Positions 28,358-37,227 of a stretch of 64,000 bases of DNA are shown here, piece after piece (position 1 is the first letter of the stretch; each line of letters begins with the position of its first letter). The DNA lies in the NCBI RefSeq assembly GCF_014205295.1, contig NZ_JACHNF010000001.1:1488001-1552000 (forward strand). Direction: 5' to 3'. Under the pieces are notes generated by a model that was given only the letters and a program-made list of their open reading frames with translations, was not told where the DNA came from and did not search any database. The stretch is from Kribbella solani. GTDB taxonomy: Bacteria; Actinomycetota; Actinomycetes; Propionibacteriales; Kribbellaceae. The translations under genes and the position numbers were made by a program.

Positions 28358-29861
28358 CCTCGGGGCGGATCCAGTTGAAGGTGCGTTGGACGGCGGACTG
28401 CCAGTTGGCGTACTCGGATGCGCGTCGGGCCGGGTCCATATGCGGCATCCACTGGCCGGCGCGGTGCCAGTTGCTGCGTAGTCCCTCCAGATCGGGCCAG
28501 TAGCCGACCGCGAGACCGGCCGCGTACGCGGCGCCGAGTGACACCGTCTCGCTCACCATCGGCCGGACAACCCGGACATCGAGCAGATCGGCGAGGAACT
28601 GCATCAGCAGGTTGTTCGCGGTCATGCCGCCGTCGACCTTCAGCGCGGTCAGCGCGATCCCCGAATCAGCGTTCATCGCGTCGACCACTTCGAGCGTCTG
28701 AAAGCCGGTCGCCTCGAGTACGGCCCGGGCCAGATGACCTTTGGTGATGTAGCCCGTAAGTCCGGCGATCACCCCGCGGGCCTCACTGCGCCAGTGCGGG
28801 GCGAACAGCCCGGAGAACGCCGGCACGATGTACGCCCCGCCGTTGTCGTCGACCGTCCGCGCCAGCGTCTCGATCTCGGCGGCGGTGTGGATCATCCCGA
28901 GCCCGTCCCGGAACCACTGCACCAGCGACCCGGTCACGGCCATCGAGCCTTCGAGCGCGTACGTCGCCGGGTGCTCGCCGATCCGGTACGCGACCGTGGT
29001 CAGCATCCCGTGCTTCGACCGGACGATCTCCTGGCCGGTGTTCATCAGCAGGAACGATCCGGTGCCGTACGTGCACTTCGCCTCGCCTGGACTGAAACAC
29101 GTCTGACCGAACAACGCCGCCTGCTGATCACCCAGCGCGGCGCCGATCCGGACGCCCGGAAGTACGTCCGTCGCCGTACCGAACACTCCGGACGACGGCC
29201 GGATCTCGGGCAGGATCGCGCGCGGCACGTCGAAGGCGGCGAGCAGCGTGTCGTCCCATTCGAGCGTCTCGATGTTCATCAGCATCGTCCGGCTCGCGTT
29301 GGTCACGTCCGTGACATGCAGACCACCGGACGCACCACCGGTGAAGTTCCAGATCAGCCAGGTCTCCATCGTGCCGAACAGCACTTCACCACGCTCCGCG
29401 CGCCGGCGCAGCCCCGGCGTGTGGTCGAGCATCCAGCGGATACGCGGCGCCGAGAAGTACGTCGTCAACGGCAGGCCGCACAGGTCGGCGAAACGGTCCG
29501 GGCCGTCGTCGCCCTCCAGTTCGGTGACGAGCCGATCGGTACGGGTGTCCTGCCAGACGACCGCATGCCCGATCGGTTCGCCCGTCCGGCGATCCCAGAG
29601 CAGACTGGTCTCCCGCTGATTGGTGATGCCGATGGCAACGACCTGCGACGCCGCGGCCCCGATCTGCCGAATCGCGGCCGGCACCACCCGGGTCACGTTC
29701 CGCCAGATCTCCGCCGCGTCATGCTCGACCCACCCCGGCCGCGGAAACACCTGCCGATGCTCCCGCTGAGCCACCGAAACCAGCCGCCCCCGCCGATCGA
29801 ACAAGATGCACCGAGTCGAGTTCGTCCCCTGATCCACCGCCGCCACATACTGCTCAGCCAT
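28344..29861 (-). CDS. glpK: Glycerol kinase 2
   Basis: A second FGGY-family glycerol kinase, 505 residues, clearly related to but diverged from the one at 23669. It keeps [39 protein letters not shown] and [11 protein letters not shown], so it should be active. The substrate may still be glycerol or a related triol. The ATG at 29861 follows a G-rich stretch; the frame is open to 30311, but that extension is low-complexity repeat. It lies downstream of gylR on the same strand, across 0.85 kb of repeats. Its position next to gylR, away from glpF and glpD, is unusual. Confidence 0.93.
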   Translation of the reverse strand: MAEQYVAAVDQGTNSTRCILFDRRGRLVSVAQREHRQVFPRPGWVEHDAAEIWRNVTRVVPAAIRQIGAAASQVVAIGITNQRETSLLWDRRTGEPIGHAVVWQDTRTDRLVTELEGDDGPDRFADLCGLPLTTYFSAPRIRWMLDHTPGLRRRAERGEVLFGTMETWLIWNFTGGASGGLHVTDVTNASRTMLMNIETLEWDDTLLAAFDVPRAILPEIRPSSGVFGTATDVLPGVRIGAALGDQQAALFGQTCFSPGEAKCTYGTGSFLLMNTGQEIVRSKHGMLTTVAYRIGEHPATYALEGSMAVTGSLVQWFRDGLGMIHTAAEIETLARTVDDNGGAYIVPAFSGLFAPHWRSEARGVIAGLTGYITKGHLARAVLEATGFQTLEVVDAMNADSGIALTALKVDGGMTANNLLMQFLADLLDVRVVRPMVSETVSLGAAYAAGLAVGYWPDLEGLRSNWHRAGQWMPHMDPARRASEYANWQSAVQRTFNWIRPEDQMP

Positions 29862-30711
29862 CAACCCACCCCCCAACCAGCCCACCCACGCCCATCCCCC
29901 CGCCCCGCCAACCACCCCGCCCGACGCCCGCCCAGCCACTCCACCCCACGCCCGGCCAACCACCCCACCCGACGCCCGTACACCCGTCCGCCCCGACGCC
30001 CGCGCGCCCACCCCGCCCAACATCCGCGCGCTCGCCCTGCCCGACGCCCGGCCAACCGCCCCGCCCGACGTCCGCGTGCCCACCCCGCCCAACATCCGCG
30101 CGCTCGCCCTGCCCGACGCCCGGCCAACCGCCCCGCCCGACGTCCGCGTGCCCACCCCGCCCAACATCCGCGCGCTCGCCCTGCCCGACGCCCGGCCAAC
30201 CGCCCCGCCCGACGTCCGCGCGCCCACCCCGCTCGATGCCCCACCCCGCTCCCGTGCGCCCGCCCCGCCCGACGCCCGTGCGCGCACCCGGCTCCACGCC
30301 CGGCCAGCCACCCCGCCCGACGCCTGTGCACCCGCCCGCCCCTACACCCGTGCGCGCGCCCGGCCCCACGTCCGTACGCCTGCCCCGCCCCACGCCCGTA
30401 CGTCGGCCCCGCCCGACGCCCGGGCGCGCGTCCGCGCTCGCCGGCATTTCAGGGGTTAACCCCTGAAATGGACCGTTCACCACACGCATGCGATGGGTGA
30501 AGGCGCCGCCCCGGGGGTTAACCCCTGAAATGGCGACGGCGGCGGTGGCGAGGGCGGTGGCGGTGGCGGTGGTGGCGGTGGTGCCGGACGCAGCGACGGC
30601 CGCGGTGGCGGCGGCGGTGGCGGTGGGACCAGTGGGACCGGTGGGACTGGCGGGACCGGTGGGAGTGGCAGGGGTGGCGGGTGGTGGGGAGGGTGAGGGG
30701 TGGGTGGTCAT
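29854..30711 (-). CDS. Possible repetitive Gly/Thr/Pro-rich protein (doubtful)
   Basis: One minus-strand frame gives 285 residues. Its ATG overlaps the gylR stop (ATGA at 30708-30711), and its end overlaps the glpK2 start by 8 bp. The first 60 residues are Thr/Pro/Ala-rich ([15 protein letters not shown]). The rest is Gly-rich, with three 24-residue repeats ([16 protein letters not shown] plus GRGGHADV). Both overlaps look like an operon gene. Against this, every frame of the segment is open, and a 20-bp DNA repeat inside it is read in different frames, as expected for non-coding DNA. Confidence 0.25.
   Translation of the reverse strand: MTTHPSPSPPPATPATPTGPASPTGPTGPTATAAATAAVAASGTTATTATATALATAAVAISGVNPRGGAFTHRMRVVNGPFQGLTPEMPASADARPGVGRGRRTGVGRGRRTDVGPGARTGVGAGGCTGVGRGGWPGVEPGARTGVGRGGRTGAGWGIERGGRADVGRGGWPGVGQGERADVGRGGHADVGRGGWPGVGQGERADVGRGGHADVGRGGWPGVGQGERADVGRGGRAGVGADGCTGVGWGGWPGVGWSGWAGVGRGGWRGGGMGVGGLVGGWVDG
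30445..30470. repeat. Perfect 26-bp palindrome
   Basis: CATTTCAGGGGTTAACCCCT, continuing to 30470, equals its own reverse complement. It sits at the switch between the C-rich and G-rich parts of the repeat region. The core GGGGTTAACCCC recurs at 30514-30525. Confidence 0.7.
30514..30532. repeat. Second copy of the GGGGTTAACCCC element
   Basis: GGGGTTAACCCCTGAAATG repeats the right part of the 26-bp palindrome 61 bp away in the same orientation. Between the two copies lie TTCACC...GGTGAA inverted repeats and the palindrome CGCATGCG. Confidence 0.6.
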
Positions 30712-31466
30712 GTGTCGTCCCGGAGGTCGCGGGCGATGGCTTGGGCGGTGGCTTGGACCATGGTGACGAGGTCGGGGCGGTGGCGGAGTTTGCTGTCGCA
30801 GATGCGTTCCACCCGGCCGGCGAGGCCGACGGCGCCGACCACGAGGCCGCCGAGGCCGCGGATCGGGGCGGCGATGCTCGCGAGCTCCACGGTGTGCTCT
30901 TCGAACTCGCCGGCCCAGCCCCGCGCCCGTACGGTCGCCAGCTCCTTGGACAGTCGAGCCGGGTCGGTGATGGTCCGGGTCGTGTACGCCTCCAGCCGGC
31001 GTGGTTGTGCCGCGCCACTGGTGTCGTACGCGAGGACCGCCTTTCCGAGGGCGGTCGCGTGCGGCGGGAGCGTCGTACCGACGTCGAGGTTCTGGTCGCT
31101 GTCGTCCGGGCGGAAGACGTGATGCACGACCTCGACCTTGCCTTCGACCAGCCGGCCGACCCGGACCACCTCGCCGCTGCGGGAGGCGAGGGAGTCGGCC
31201 CAGTTGATCGCGCGGCTGCGCAGCTCGTTCGGGTCCAGGTAGCTTTCGCCGAGGCGGCCGAACGCGTCGCTCAGGTGGTAGTGCGCGCCGCTGTGGTCCT
31301 GTTCGACGAAGCCGACCTGGTGCAGCGTACGGAGGATGCCGTGCACGGTGGTTTTGGCGAGGCCGAGCGCGTTGGCGAGGTCCGCGACGCCGAGACCGTC
31401 CGGCGCGGCGGCGAGCAGTCGCAGCACCGCCGCGGCCCGCTCGATCGACTGCACGGTCCCCGGCAC
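30708..31466 (-). CDS. gylR: IclR-family transcriptional regulator, GylR type
   Basis: A 252-residue glycerol-responsive regulator. The N-terminal winged helix-turn-helix reads VQSIERAAAVLRLLAA, then LGLAKTTVHGILRTL. The C-terminal effector domain has VHHVFRPDD, TALGKAVLAYD and the conserved ASIAAPIRGLGG. The close match to the pattern I remember for Streptomyces GylR, plus a glycerol kinase next door, supports the name. Its likely target is the inverted repeat before glpF at 22694. In Streptomyces gylR lies directly upstream of the glycerol operon; here it is 4 kb beyond it and on the other strand. The start is a GTG at 31466. Confidence 0.85.
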   Translation of the reverse strand: MPGTVQSIERAAAVLRLLAAAPDGLGVADLANALGLAKTTVHGILRTLHQVGFVEQDHSGAHYHLSDAFGRLGESYLDPNELRSRAINWADSLASRSGEVVRVGRLVEGKVEVVHHVFRPDDSDQNLDVGTTLPPHATALGKAVLAYDTSGAAQPRRLEAYTTRTITDPARLSKELATVRARGWAGEFEEHTVELASIAAPIRGLGGLVVGAVGLAGRVERICDSKLRHRPDLVTMVQATAQAIARDLRDDT

Positions 31467-31529
31467 ACCCGCAGGCTACCCGTGAAGTCACCCACCTGGC
31501 TCCACCTCGCCGCGCCGCCTACGCCGGGC

Positions 31530-31706
31530 CGTCCGCCGGGGAGCAGTTCCAGTCGGCGCCACTCACCGCGAGGCGTCCGCCGGGGAGCAGGTCCAGTCAG
31601 CCCCACTCGCCCCGAGGCGACTGCCGGGGGAGTAGGTGCAGCCGGCCGCACTCGCCCCGGGGCGACTGCCCGGGAGCAGGTCCGGCCGGTGTCACTCACT
31701 CGGACG
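31530..31706. repeat. Four tandem copies of a 44-45-bp repeat
   Basis: Units start at 31530, 31574, 31618 and 31663 with the frame CGNCTGCCGGGGAGCAGGT...CACTCNCC. They fill the gap between the ABC permease stop and gylR, and the last unit overlaps the end of the permease gene. Divergence between copies is about 15-30 percent by eye. No spacer structure, so not CRISPR. Confidence 0.8.
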
Positions 31707-34218
31707 CGATCGCCCGGAGCACGTCGAGTCGGGCCGCGCGGCGGGACGGCCAGACGGCGGCCAGTACGCCGAAGCACCCGGCGACCACGGCCGCGATCAC
31801 CAGTTGGAGGACCGGGATGTCGCGTACGCCGAGCCCGTTGTCCACCATCGCGGACTGCACCGACGCGGCGATCCCGACGCCGAGCAGCAGCCCGAGCACC
31901 GTGCCGAGCAGGGTGATCGCGATCGACTCGACCCGCAGCATCCGGCGCAGCTGCGGCCGGTCCATCCCGATCGCGCGCAGCAGCCCGATCTCCCGGGTCC
32001 GCTCGACCACGCCGAGCGCGAGCGTGTTCACGATGCCGAGCAGCGCGATCAGGATCGCCATCGCCAGCAGGAACCCGATTCCGGCCAGCACACCGTTCAC
32101 CGGCGCGCGGGCAGTCGCGGCGTACGCGTGCTGGTCGCGCACCTGGATCGACGGGTAGTCCTTGCTGACCTGATCCAGGATCCCGGCCCGTACCTGGCCC
32201 ACCTGCTTGCCTTCGGCAACATCTACGTAGAGGGTCCGGTCGGTCGCGGTGCCGCCGACGGACTCGTATGCCGGGATGGACAGCACGACGCCGTTCAGCT
32301 GCCGGTTCGGGGCCAGGATCGCGCCGACCGTGAGCTTGTGCTTGCCGGTCGCGGTCGCCAGTTCGATGCTCTTGCCGACCGTCACGTCCAGCGTTTTCGC
32401 CAGGTTGCGGGGGAGCACGGCCTGGCCCTTGGCCAGCACGGCCGCGGAACCGCTGTCGTACTTGACCGTGATCGGCCCGTCGAGCGTGCCGTCGCTGACG
32501 CCGGTGACCTGGACGGTGGCGGTGCCGACCTGACCGTCGAGCCGGCGGACCTGGTGCACGGACCGTACGCCGTCGACCTTCGCGGCCCGGTCGGCGACCT
32601 GCGGGCTGAAGCTCAGCGATCCGCCGGACTCGACGACGATCTCGGAGTTGCCGAGGTCGTCCGAGATGGACTGGTCGATCGATGCCTTCACCGACGCGGC
32701 GAGCACCAGCAGGCCGCTGATCAGCGAGACCGAGATCATCAGGGCGGACGCGGTCGCGGACGTACGCCGCGGGTTGCGCTCGGCGTTCCGGCGGCCGAGG
32801 GTAACCGGGGCCTTCCGGCCGAACGGCGACATCAGCGCGCGGACGACGTACCGGCTGATCAACGGGCCGAGCAGAACCACGCTCAAAATCACCATGGTGC
32901 CGCCGAAGACGATCAGGATGGCGCCGGGCAGGCCGCCCGCGTTCAGGCCGATCGCGTACATCACCAGTGCCATCAGCAGCATGAACGCGCCGATCAGGAC
33001 CCGGACCAGGATCGACCGCTCCGGGACGGTCACGTCGTCGCGCATCGCGGCGATCGGCGGCAGCTTGCCGGCCCGGCGCGCGGCCGGGATGGCGGCGGCG
33101 ACGGTGATCCCGACGCCGAGCAGGTACGAGGCGATGACCGTTGCCGGGGTGACCTGGAGTGACGCGGACGGGATCGGCAGGTCGAGCGACTCGTACACGA
33201 GCTGGCTGATGACCGCGACGCCGATGCCGATCAGCAGCCCGAGTGTCGACCCGGCGACACCGATCGTGACGCTCTCGGCGAGAACAGTGCCGGTGACCTG
33301 ACCGCGGGACGCACCGATCGCGCGCAGCATCGCGAGCTCGCGGGACCGCTGCGCGACGACCATCGAGAACGTGTTCACGATCAGGAACGCGCCGACGAAC
33401 AACGCGATCCCGGCGAACACGACCAGGACGCCGCTGACCCCGCCGAAGGTGCTGTCGAGCTCGCGCTCACCGTCGGCGGTGACCTGTTTGGCGGTACGGA
33501 CCTTGACCGAATCGCCGAGTGCCGTCGAGACCGCCGTACGCACGGTGTCCGCATCGGCGCCTGGTTTGAGCGCGATCGAGATCGACGTCCAGCCGGTCGT
33601 ACCGAGCAGCAGCCGCTGCGCGGTGGCGCCGTCGAAGCTGACCATCGGCGCACCTGCCGCGGCATCGGAGGCCGCGGGCGTGATGATCGCGGCCAGGGTC
33701 GCGGTGACGGATTCGGTCGGCGTGACGACGCGGACCTGGTCGCCGAGGTGGTAGCCGGCCCGGTTGACCGTCGCCTCGTCCATGGCCAGTTGACGTCCGC
33801 CCGACGGCGGCGTGCCGGTGATCAGCTTGAACGGCGCGGTCCGGGCGTCGCGCGGCCAGGACGCGCCGAAGCCCGTCCCGTTGTTCGCGTCGACCGGCTT
33901 GCCGTCCGGGGTGAGGACCTGGACGCCGCCGACCAGGAGCTGCGGCGTGGCGACCGCGACGCCGGGTACGGCACTGATCGTGTCGGCGAGCGTGGACTGG
34001 AAGGTCGCCGGACGGTCCGTACCGGCGTCGATCGGGGCGACCGGGGTGACGGTGAGATCGGCCGTACTGACCGCGAAGTTCTTCTTCAGCGCGGTGGACA
34101 AGGTGTCGGTGAAAACCATCGCGCCGCTCGCGAACGCGATGCCGAGGGTGACCGCGACCGTACACAGCAGGAACCGGAGCCGGTGCGCGAGGACCGACCG
34201 GACAGCGAGCTTGAGCAT
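31696..34218 (-). CDS. ABC transporter permease, FtsX/MacB type
   Basis: An 840-residue membrane protein of the MacB/FtsX superfamily. It has two copies of the FtsX core: an N-terminal helix (VLAHRLRFLLCTVAVTLGIA), a large extracytoplasmic MacB_PCD-type domain, three helices, then a second such module. Conserved loops include SRELAMLRAIGASRGQV and TREIGLLRAIGMDRPQL. These permeases use ATP-driven mechanotransmission to export lipids, lipoproteins or drugs. The start overlaps the stop of the upstream ATPase gene by one base (TGATG). Substrate unknown. Confidence 0.92.
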   Translation of the reverse strand: MLKLAVRSVLAHRLRFLLCTVAVTLGIAFASGAMVFTDTLSTALKKNFAVSTADLTVTPVAPIDAGTDRPATFQSTLADTISAVPGVAVATPQLLVGGVQVLTPDGKPVDANNGTGFGASWPRDARTAPFKLITGTPPSGGRQLAMDEATVNRAGYHLGDQVRVVTPTESVTATLAAIITPAASDAAAGAPMVSFDGATAQRLLLGTTGWTSISIALKPGADADTVRTAVSTALGDSVKVRTAKQVTADGERELDSTFGGVSGVLVVFAGIALFVGAFLIVNTFSMVVAQRSRELAMLRAIGASRGQVTGTVLAESVTIGVAGSTLGLLIGIGVAVISQLVYESLDLPIPSASLQVTPATVIASYLLGVGITVAAAIPAARRAGKLPPIAAMRDDVTVPERSILVRVLIGAFMLLMALVMYAIGLNAGGLPGAILIVFGGTMVILSVVLLGPLISRYVVRALMSPFGRKAPVTLGRRNAERNPRRTSATASALMISVSLISGLLVLAASVKASIDQSISDDLGNSEIVVESGGSLSFSPQVADRAAKVDGVRSVHQVRRLDGQVGTATVQVTGVSDGTLDGPITVKYDSGSAAVLAKGQAVLPRNLAKTLDVTVGKSIELATATGKHKLTVGAILAPNRQLNGVVLSIPAYESVGGTATDRTLYVDVAEGKQVGQVRAGILDQVSKDYPSIQVRDQHAYAATARAPVNGVLAGIGFLLAMAILIALLGIVNTLALGVVERTREIGLLRAIGMDRPQLRRMLRVESIAITLLGTVLGLLLGVGIAASVQSAMVDNGLGVRDIPVLQLVIAAVVAGCFGVLAAVWPSRRAARLDVLRAIASE

Positions 34219-35003
34219 CAGCCGGCCAGGTGTTCGGCGCCGGCCGCTTCGAGCTGCTTCATCGTGTCGAGCACCGACTCGGCGGTCGGGTCCACCAGCT
34301 CGGACTCCAAGGTGCCGTCGGCCAGGAAGAGCACCCGATCGGCGTACGCGGCGGCGGCCGGATCGTGGGTGACCATCACGACCGTCTGATGGAAATCCCG
34401 TACGGATCGGTGCAGGAACGCCAGCACGTCGGCCGACGACCGCGAGTCGAGGTTGCCGGTCGGCTCGTCGGCGAACACCACGTCCGGCCGGGAGACCAGC
34501 GCGCGGGCACAGGCGACCCGCTGCTGCTGACCGCCGGACAGCTCAGCCGGTTTGTGGCTCAGCCGGTCGGTCAGACCGATCGTGTCGATCACCGTGGTGA
34601 GCCAGTCCTGATCCGGTTTGCGGCCGGCCAGGTCGAGCGGCAGCGTGATGTTCTCCAGCGCGGTCAGCGTCGGGACCAGGTTGAACGCCTGGAAGACGAA
34701 GCCGATCCGGTCGCGGCGCAGGTGGGTGAGCTGCTTCTCGGGCAGCTTGGTCAGGTCAACGTCACCAAGGAACACCTGCCCGTCCGACGGCTTGTCCAGG
34801 CCGGCGAGACAGTGCAGCAACGTGGACTTCCCGGAGCCCGACGGGCCCATGATCGCGGTGAACCGGCCCTTGCCGAAGTCCGCGCTCACGTCGGCCAGCG
34901 CTTCCACCCGGGTCTGCCCGCCGCCGTACACCTTCCACACGCCGGCGGCGCGCACCGCAACCTCACCCAGCGTGCCTGCCGCGCCCGTTGCGTCCACTGT
35001 CAT
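34218..35003 (-). CDS. ABC transporter ATP-binding protein, MacB/LolD type
   Basis: The ATPase partner of the FtsX-type permease, 261 residues. Walker A is GPSGSGKSTLLHC, the signature is LSGGQQQRVACARAL, and Walker B is VVFADEPTGNLDS, where GNLDS marks the LolD/MacB group. The H-loop is VTHDPAAAAYAD. The ATG at 35003 is preferred; a GTG at 35021 would add six residues. Neither has a strong ribosome-binding site. The coupled TGATG overlap with the permease shows they form one operon. Confidence 0.92.
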   Translation of the reverse strand: MTVDATGAAGTLGEVAVRAAGVWKVYGGGQTRVEALADVSADFGKGRFTAIMGPSGSGKSTLLHCLAGLDKPSDGQVFLGDVDLTKLPEKQLTHLRRDRIGFVFQAFNLVPTLTALENITLPLDLAGRKPDQDWLTTVIDTIGLTDRLSHKPAELSGGQQQRVACARALVSRPDVVFADEPTGNLDSRSSADVLAFLHRSVRDFHQTVVMVTHDPAAAAYADRVLFLADGTLESELVDPTAESVLDTMKQLEAAGAEHLAG

Positions 35004-35061
35004 GCGACGAACGCTATCCACCCAAGGTTCCTCCGCGACGGCCGACTCAGGTGTTCACCCC

Positions 35062-35949
35062 TCAGCCGTCGACGCCGACCAGGTCGACGCCGGCCGATTC
35101 GGCCGCGACTTCCTCCACCGAACGGGTCGGCAGCGGCGGTGGCGTGCCACCCCAGGCCGGGCAGATCGCCTTGTGGTCGCACCAGTCGCACAGCGGGCCC
35201 GGGCTCGGTCGCCAGTCGCCCGAGTCGAGCGCACGGGTGATCGCGGTCCAGAGCGCCGACACCTTGCGCTCGCAGGCGCGGAGATCGGCCTCATCGGGTA
35301 CGTACCGGACGATTTCGCCGTTGCCCAAGTACACGAGCTGGAGCATCGCCGGCACGACGCCGCGCAGCTTCCACAGCACCAAGGCGTAGAACTTCATCTG
35401 GAACAGTGCCTTCGCCTCGAAGAACTCCGACGGCGAGCGGCCGGTCTTGTAGTCCACCACCCGGAGCTCCCCGGTCGGCGCGACATCGAGCCGATCGACA
35501 TACCCACGCAGGACCAGACCCGAGTCGAGCGCTGTCTCGACATACAGCTCCCGCTCGGCGGGCTCCAACGCGTTCGGGTCTTCGAGAGTGAAGTACTTGC
35601 TGAGCAGTTGGTGCGCCTCGGCCAGCCATTTCGCCAACTCGTCACCACTCGCGTCGTCCGCGAACAACTCGGCGATCTCGGGCTCCTCCTCGATCACCCG
35701 CTGCCATTGCGGCTCGAGCATCTCGGCGGCCTGCTCGAGGGTGCGTTGACCGCGCGGCAGGTCGAACAATCGCTCCAGCACGGCATGCACGACCGTCCCG
35801 CGGACGGCGGCCGGTGACGGTTTCTCCGGTAGCCGGTCCACGACGCGGAACCGGTACTTGAGCGGGCAGCTCATGAAGTCCGCGGCGCGGGACGGGGACA
35901 GCGCCCCACGCGGGTGCTGGTGCGGATCGGCTGCTGGTGCGACGCTCAT
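35062..35949 (-). CDS. RecB-family PD-(D/E)XK exonuclease with Fe-S cysteines
   Basis: A 295-residue Cas4/RecB-like nuclease. Motifs are SPSRAADFMSCPLKYRF (Cys28), RGTVVHAVLERLF (motif I His), GYVDRLD and VVDYKTG (Asp and D-Y-K catalytic core), and a QMKFYALVLW helix. The C-terminal CDWCDHKAIC gives three more cysteines, which with Cys28 would hold a 4Fe-4S cluster. Such single-domain nucleases are conserved near the proteasome genes in actinomycetes; their role in DNA repair is not known. There is no CRISPR nearby. Confidence 0.88.
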   Translation of the reverse strand: MSVAPAADPHQHPRGALSPSRAADFMSCPLKYRFRVVDRLPEKPSPAAVRGTVVHAVLERLFDLPRGQRTLEQAAEMLEPQWQRVIEEEPEIAELFADDASGDELAKWLAEAHQLLSKYFTLEDPNALEPAERELYVETALDSGLVLRGYVDRLDVAPTGELRVVDYKTGRSPSEFFEAKALFQMKFYALVLWKLRGVVPAMLQLVYLGNGEIVRYVPDEADLRACERKVSALWTAITRALDSGDWRPSPGPLCDWCDHKAICPAWGGTPPPLPTRSVEEVAAESAGVDLVGVDG

Positions 35950-36067
35950 GCAAGAACCCTAGGCGCAACCACCGACAGTTCGCGCCCGCCCCACACCGCG
36001 GCTGTGGAAAACCCTGGAGGGTGGGTGCGTCGCACGGAGTTACCGGTGGCCAAGTAGCGTTGCCTTG

Positions 36068-37222
36068 ATGCCAGAATCGCGTGACCCTCAGACCCCAGCC
36101 CAGCCGGCCGGCCCGCCGCCGCCCGGTACCTGGGTGCTCGGCCGTGTCCGCGGCATCCGGCTGACGATGCGGTTCACCTGGCTGCCGGTGGCTATGCTGC
36201 TGGCGCTCGGCTTCGCGACCATCATCGGGCGGCAGTTCCCCGAGCTCGGCAACTGGCGGTACCTGGCCGCCTTCGCGTTCGTGGTCGCGTTCACGCTGTC
36301 GATCCTGGTGCACGAGCTCGCGCACGCGCTGATGGCGATGAAGTTCGGCATCGGCGTCTCCGAGATCAACCTCGGCTTCTTCGCGGCCGGTACGCACATC
36401 GAGGGGGAGCGGAAGTCCCCGCTCGAGGAGTTCGCGGTCTCTGTGGTCGGCCCGATCGCGTCGCTGCTCGTCGGCGGGCTCGCGTACTTCGCCTCCCGCG
36501 CCTTCGACGAGGGCGTCGGGTACGTGGCGCTCTGGGAGCTCGGCGTCGCCAACCTGATCGTCGGTGTCACCAACCTGTTGCCCGGTCTGCCGCTGGACGG
36601 CGGCTGGGTGCTGCGCGCGATCGTCTGGAAGTTCACCGGCAACATGCACACCGGCACCCTGGTCGCGGCCTGGGCCGGCCGGGTGCTGGCGATCTCGGTG
36701 CTGGCGGCGCCGGTGCTGCTGGAGGAGATCTGGGGCCGGCCGGCGTCGATGATCGACTTCGTGATCGCGTTACTCGTCGGCTTCTTCCTCTGGAGCGGCT
36801 CGACCGCTTCGCTCATGCAAGCGCGGCTGCGGCGAAAGCTGCCCGCGCTCCAGGTGCGTACGCTGGCCCGCCGCGCGATCGCCGTACACTCCGGGACCCC
36901 GCTGTCCGAGGCGGTCCGGATGGCGTCCGAGTCGCACGCCGGCGCGGTCGTGGTGATCGACGGCGACGGCAAGCCGCACGCGCTGGTGTCCGAAACCGCG
37001 GTCGCGGCGGTGGCACCGAACCAGCGGCCGTGGACCTCGGTCAGCGAGGTTTCCACCCGGATCGCCGCGGGCCACATCATCGGCGTGAACGACACCGGCG
37101 AGGAGATCCTGGCCAACCTCCGCGCCCAGCCCGCGTCGGAGTACCTGGTCCTGGACGCCGACGGCGGCGTCTACGGCGTCCTCGCCACCGCCGACGTGGA
37201 AAAGGCCTTCCGCGGCCGCTGA
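36068..37222 (+). CDS. Site-2 protease family (M50) membrane metalloprotease with CBS-like tail
   Basis: A 384-residue intramembrane zinc protease. The metal motif HELAH is in ILVHELAHALMAM near residue 85, and the third ligand Asp is in LPGLPLDGGWVLRA. Six or so membrane helices surround these. The C-terminal 130 residues look like paired CBS domains (TPLSEAVRMASE; EEILANLRA), which often bind adenosine nucleotides. Targets would be membrane-bound regulators such as anti-sigma factors. ATG 36068 is chosen over the TTG at 36065; the ribosome-binding site is weak. Confidence 0.88.
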   Translation: MPESRDPQTPAQPAGPPPPGTWVLGRVRGIRLTMRFTWLPVAMLLALGFATIIGRQFPELGNWRYLAAFAFVVAFTLSILVHELAHALMAMKFGIGVSEINLGFFAAGTHIEGERKSPLEEFAVSVVGPIASLLVGGLAYFASRAFDEGVGYVALWELGVANLIVGVTNLLPGLPLDGGWVLRAIVWKFTGNMHTGTLVAAWAGRVLAISVLAAPVLLEEIWGRPASMIDFVIALLVGFFLWSGSTASLMQARLRRKLPALQVRTLARRAIAVHSGTPLSEAVRMASESHAGAVVVIDGDGKPHALVSETAVAAVAPNQRPWTSVSEVSTRIAAGHIIGVNDTGEEILANLRAQPASEYLVLDADGGVYGVLATADVEKAFRGR

Positions 37223-37227
37223 CCGGC

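Larger units (their letters stand above)
29862..30707. repeat. 0.85-kb strand-skewed low-complexity repeat region between gylR and glpK2
   Basis: From about 29862 to 30440 the + strand is strongly C-rich, built from variants of CGCCCGACGCCC and CGCCCCGCC. It contains three near-identical 72-bp units (starting at CAACATCC: 30018, 30090 and 30162). From about 30530 to 30707 the + strand is G-rich (GGCGGTGGC and GGGACCGGT repeats). The switch falls at the palindromes of 30445-30532. No typical promoter is visible. All frames stay open because of composition. Confidence 0.85.

Noticed and set aside
28344..30311. Extended glycerol kinase of 655 residues with a Gly/Arg/Ala repeat N-terminus
   Set aside because: The extra 150 residues are pure low-complexity repeat, and glycerol kinases start at the VDQGTNST region. 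ATG 29861 gives the normal length.
29862..30707. CRISPR array
   Set aside because: The repeats are directly adjacent 72-bp units without unique spacers, and no cas genes are present. The RecB/Cas4-like gene at 35062 is a stand-alone nuclease.
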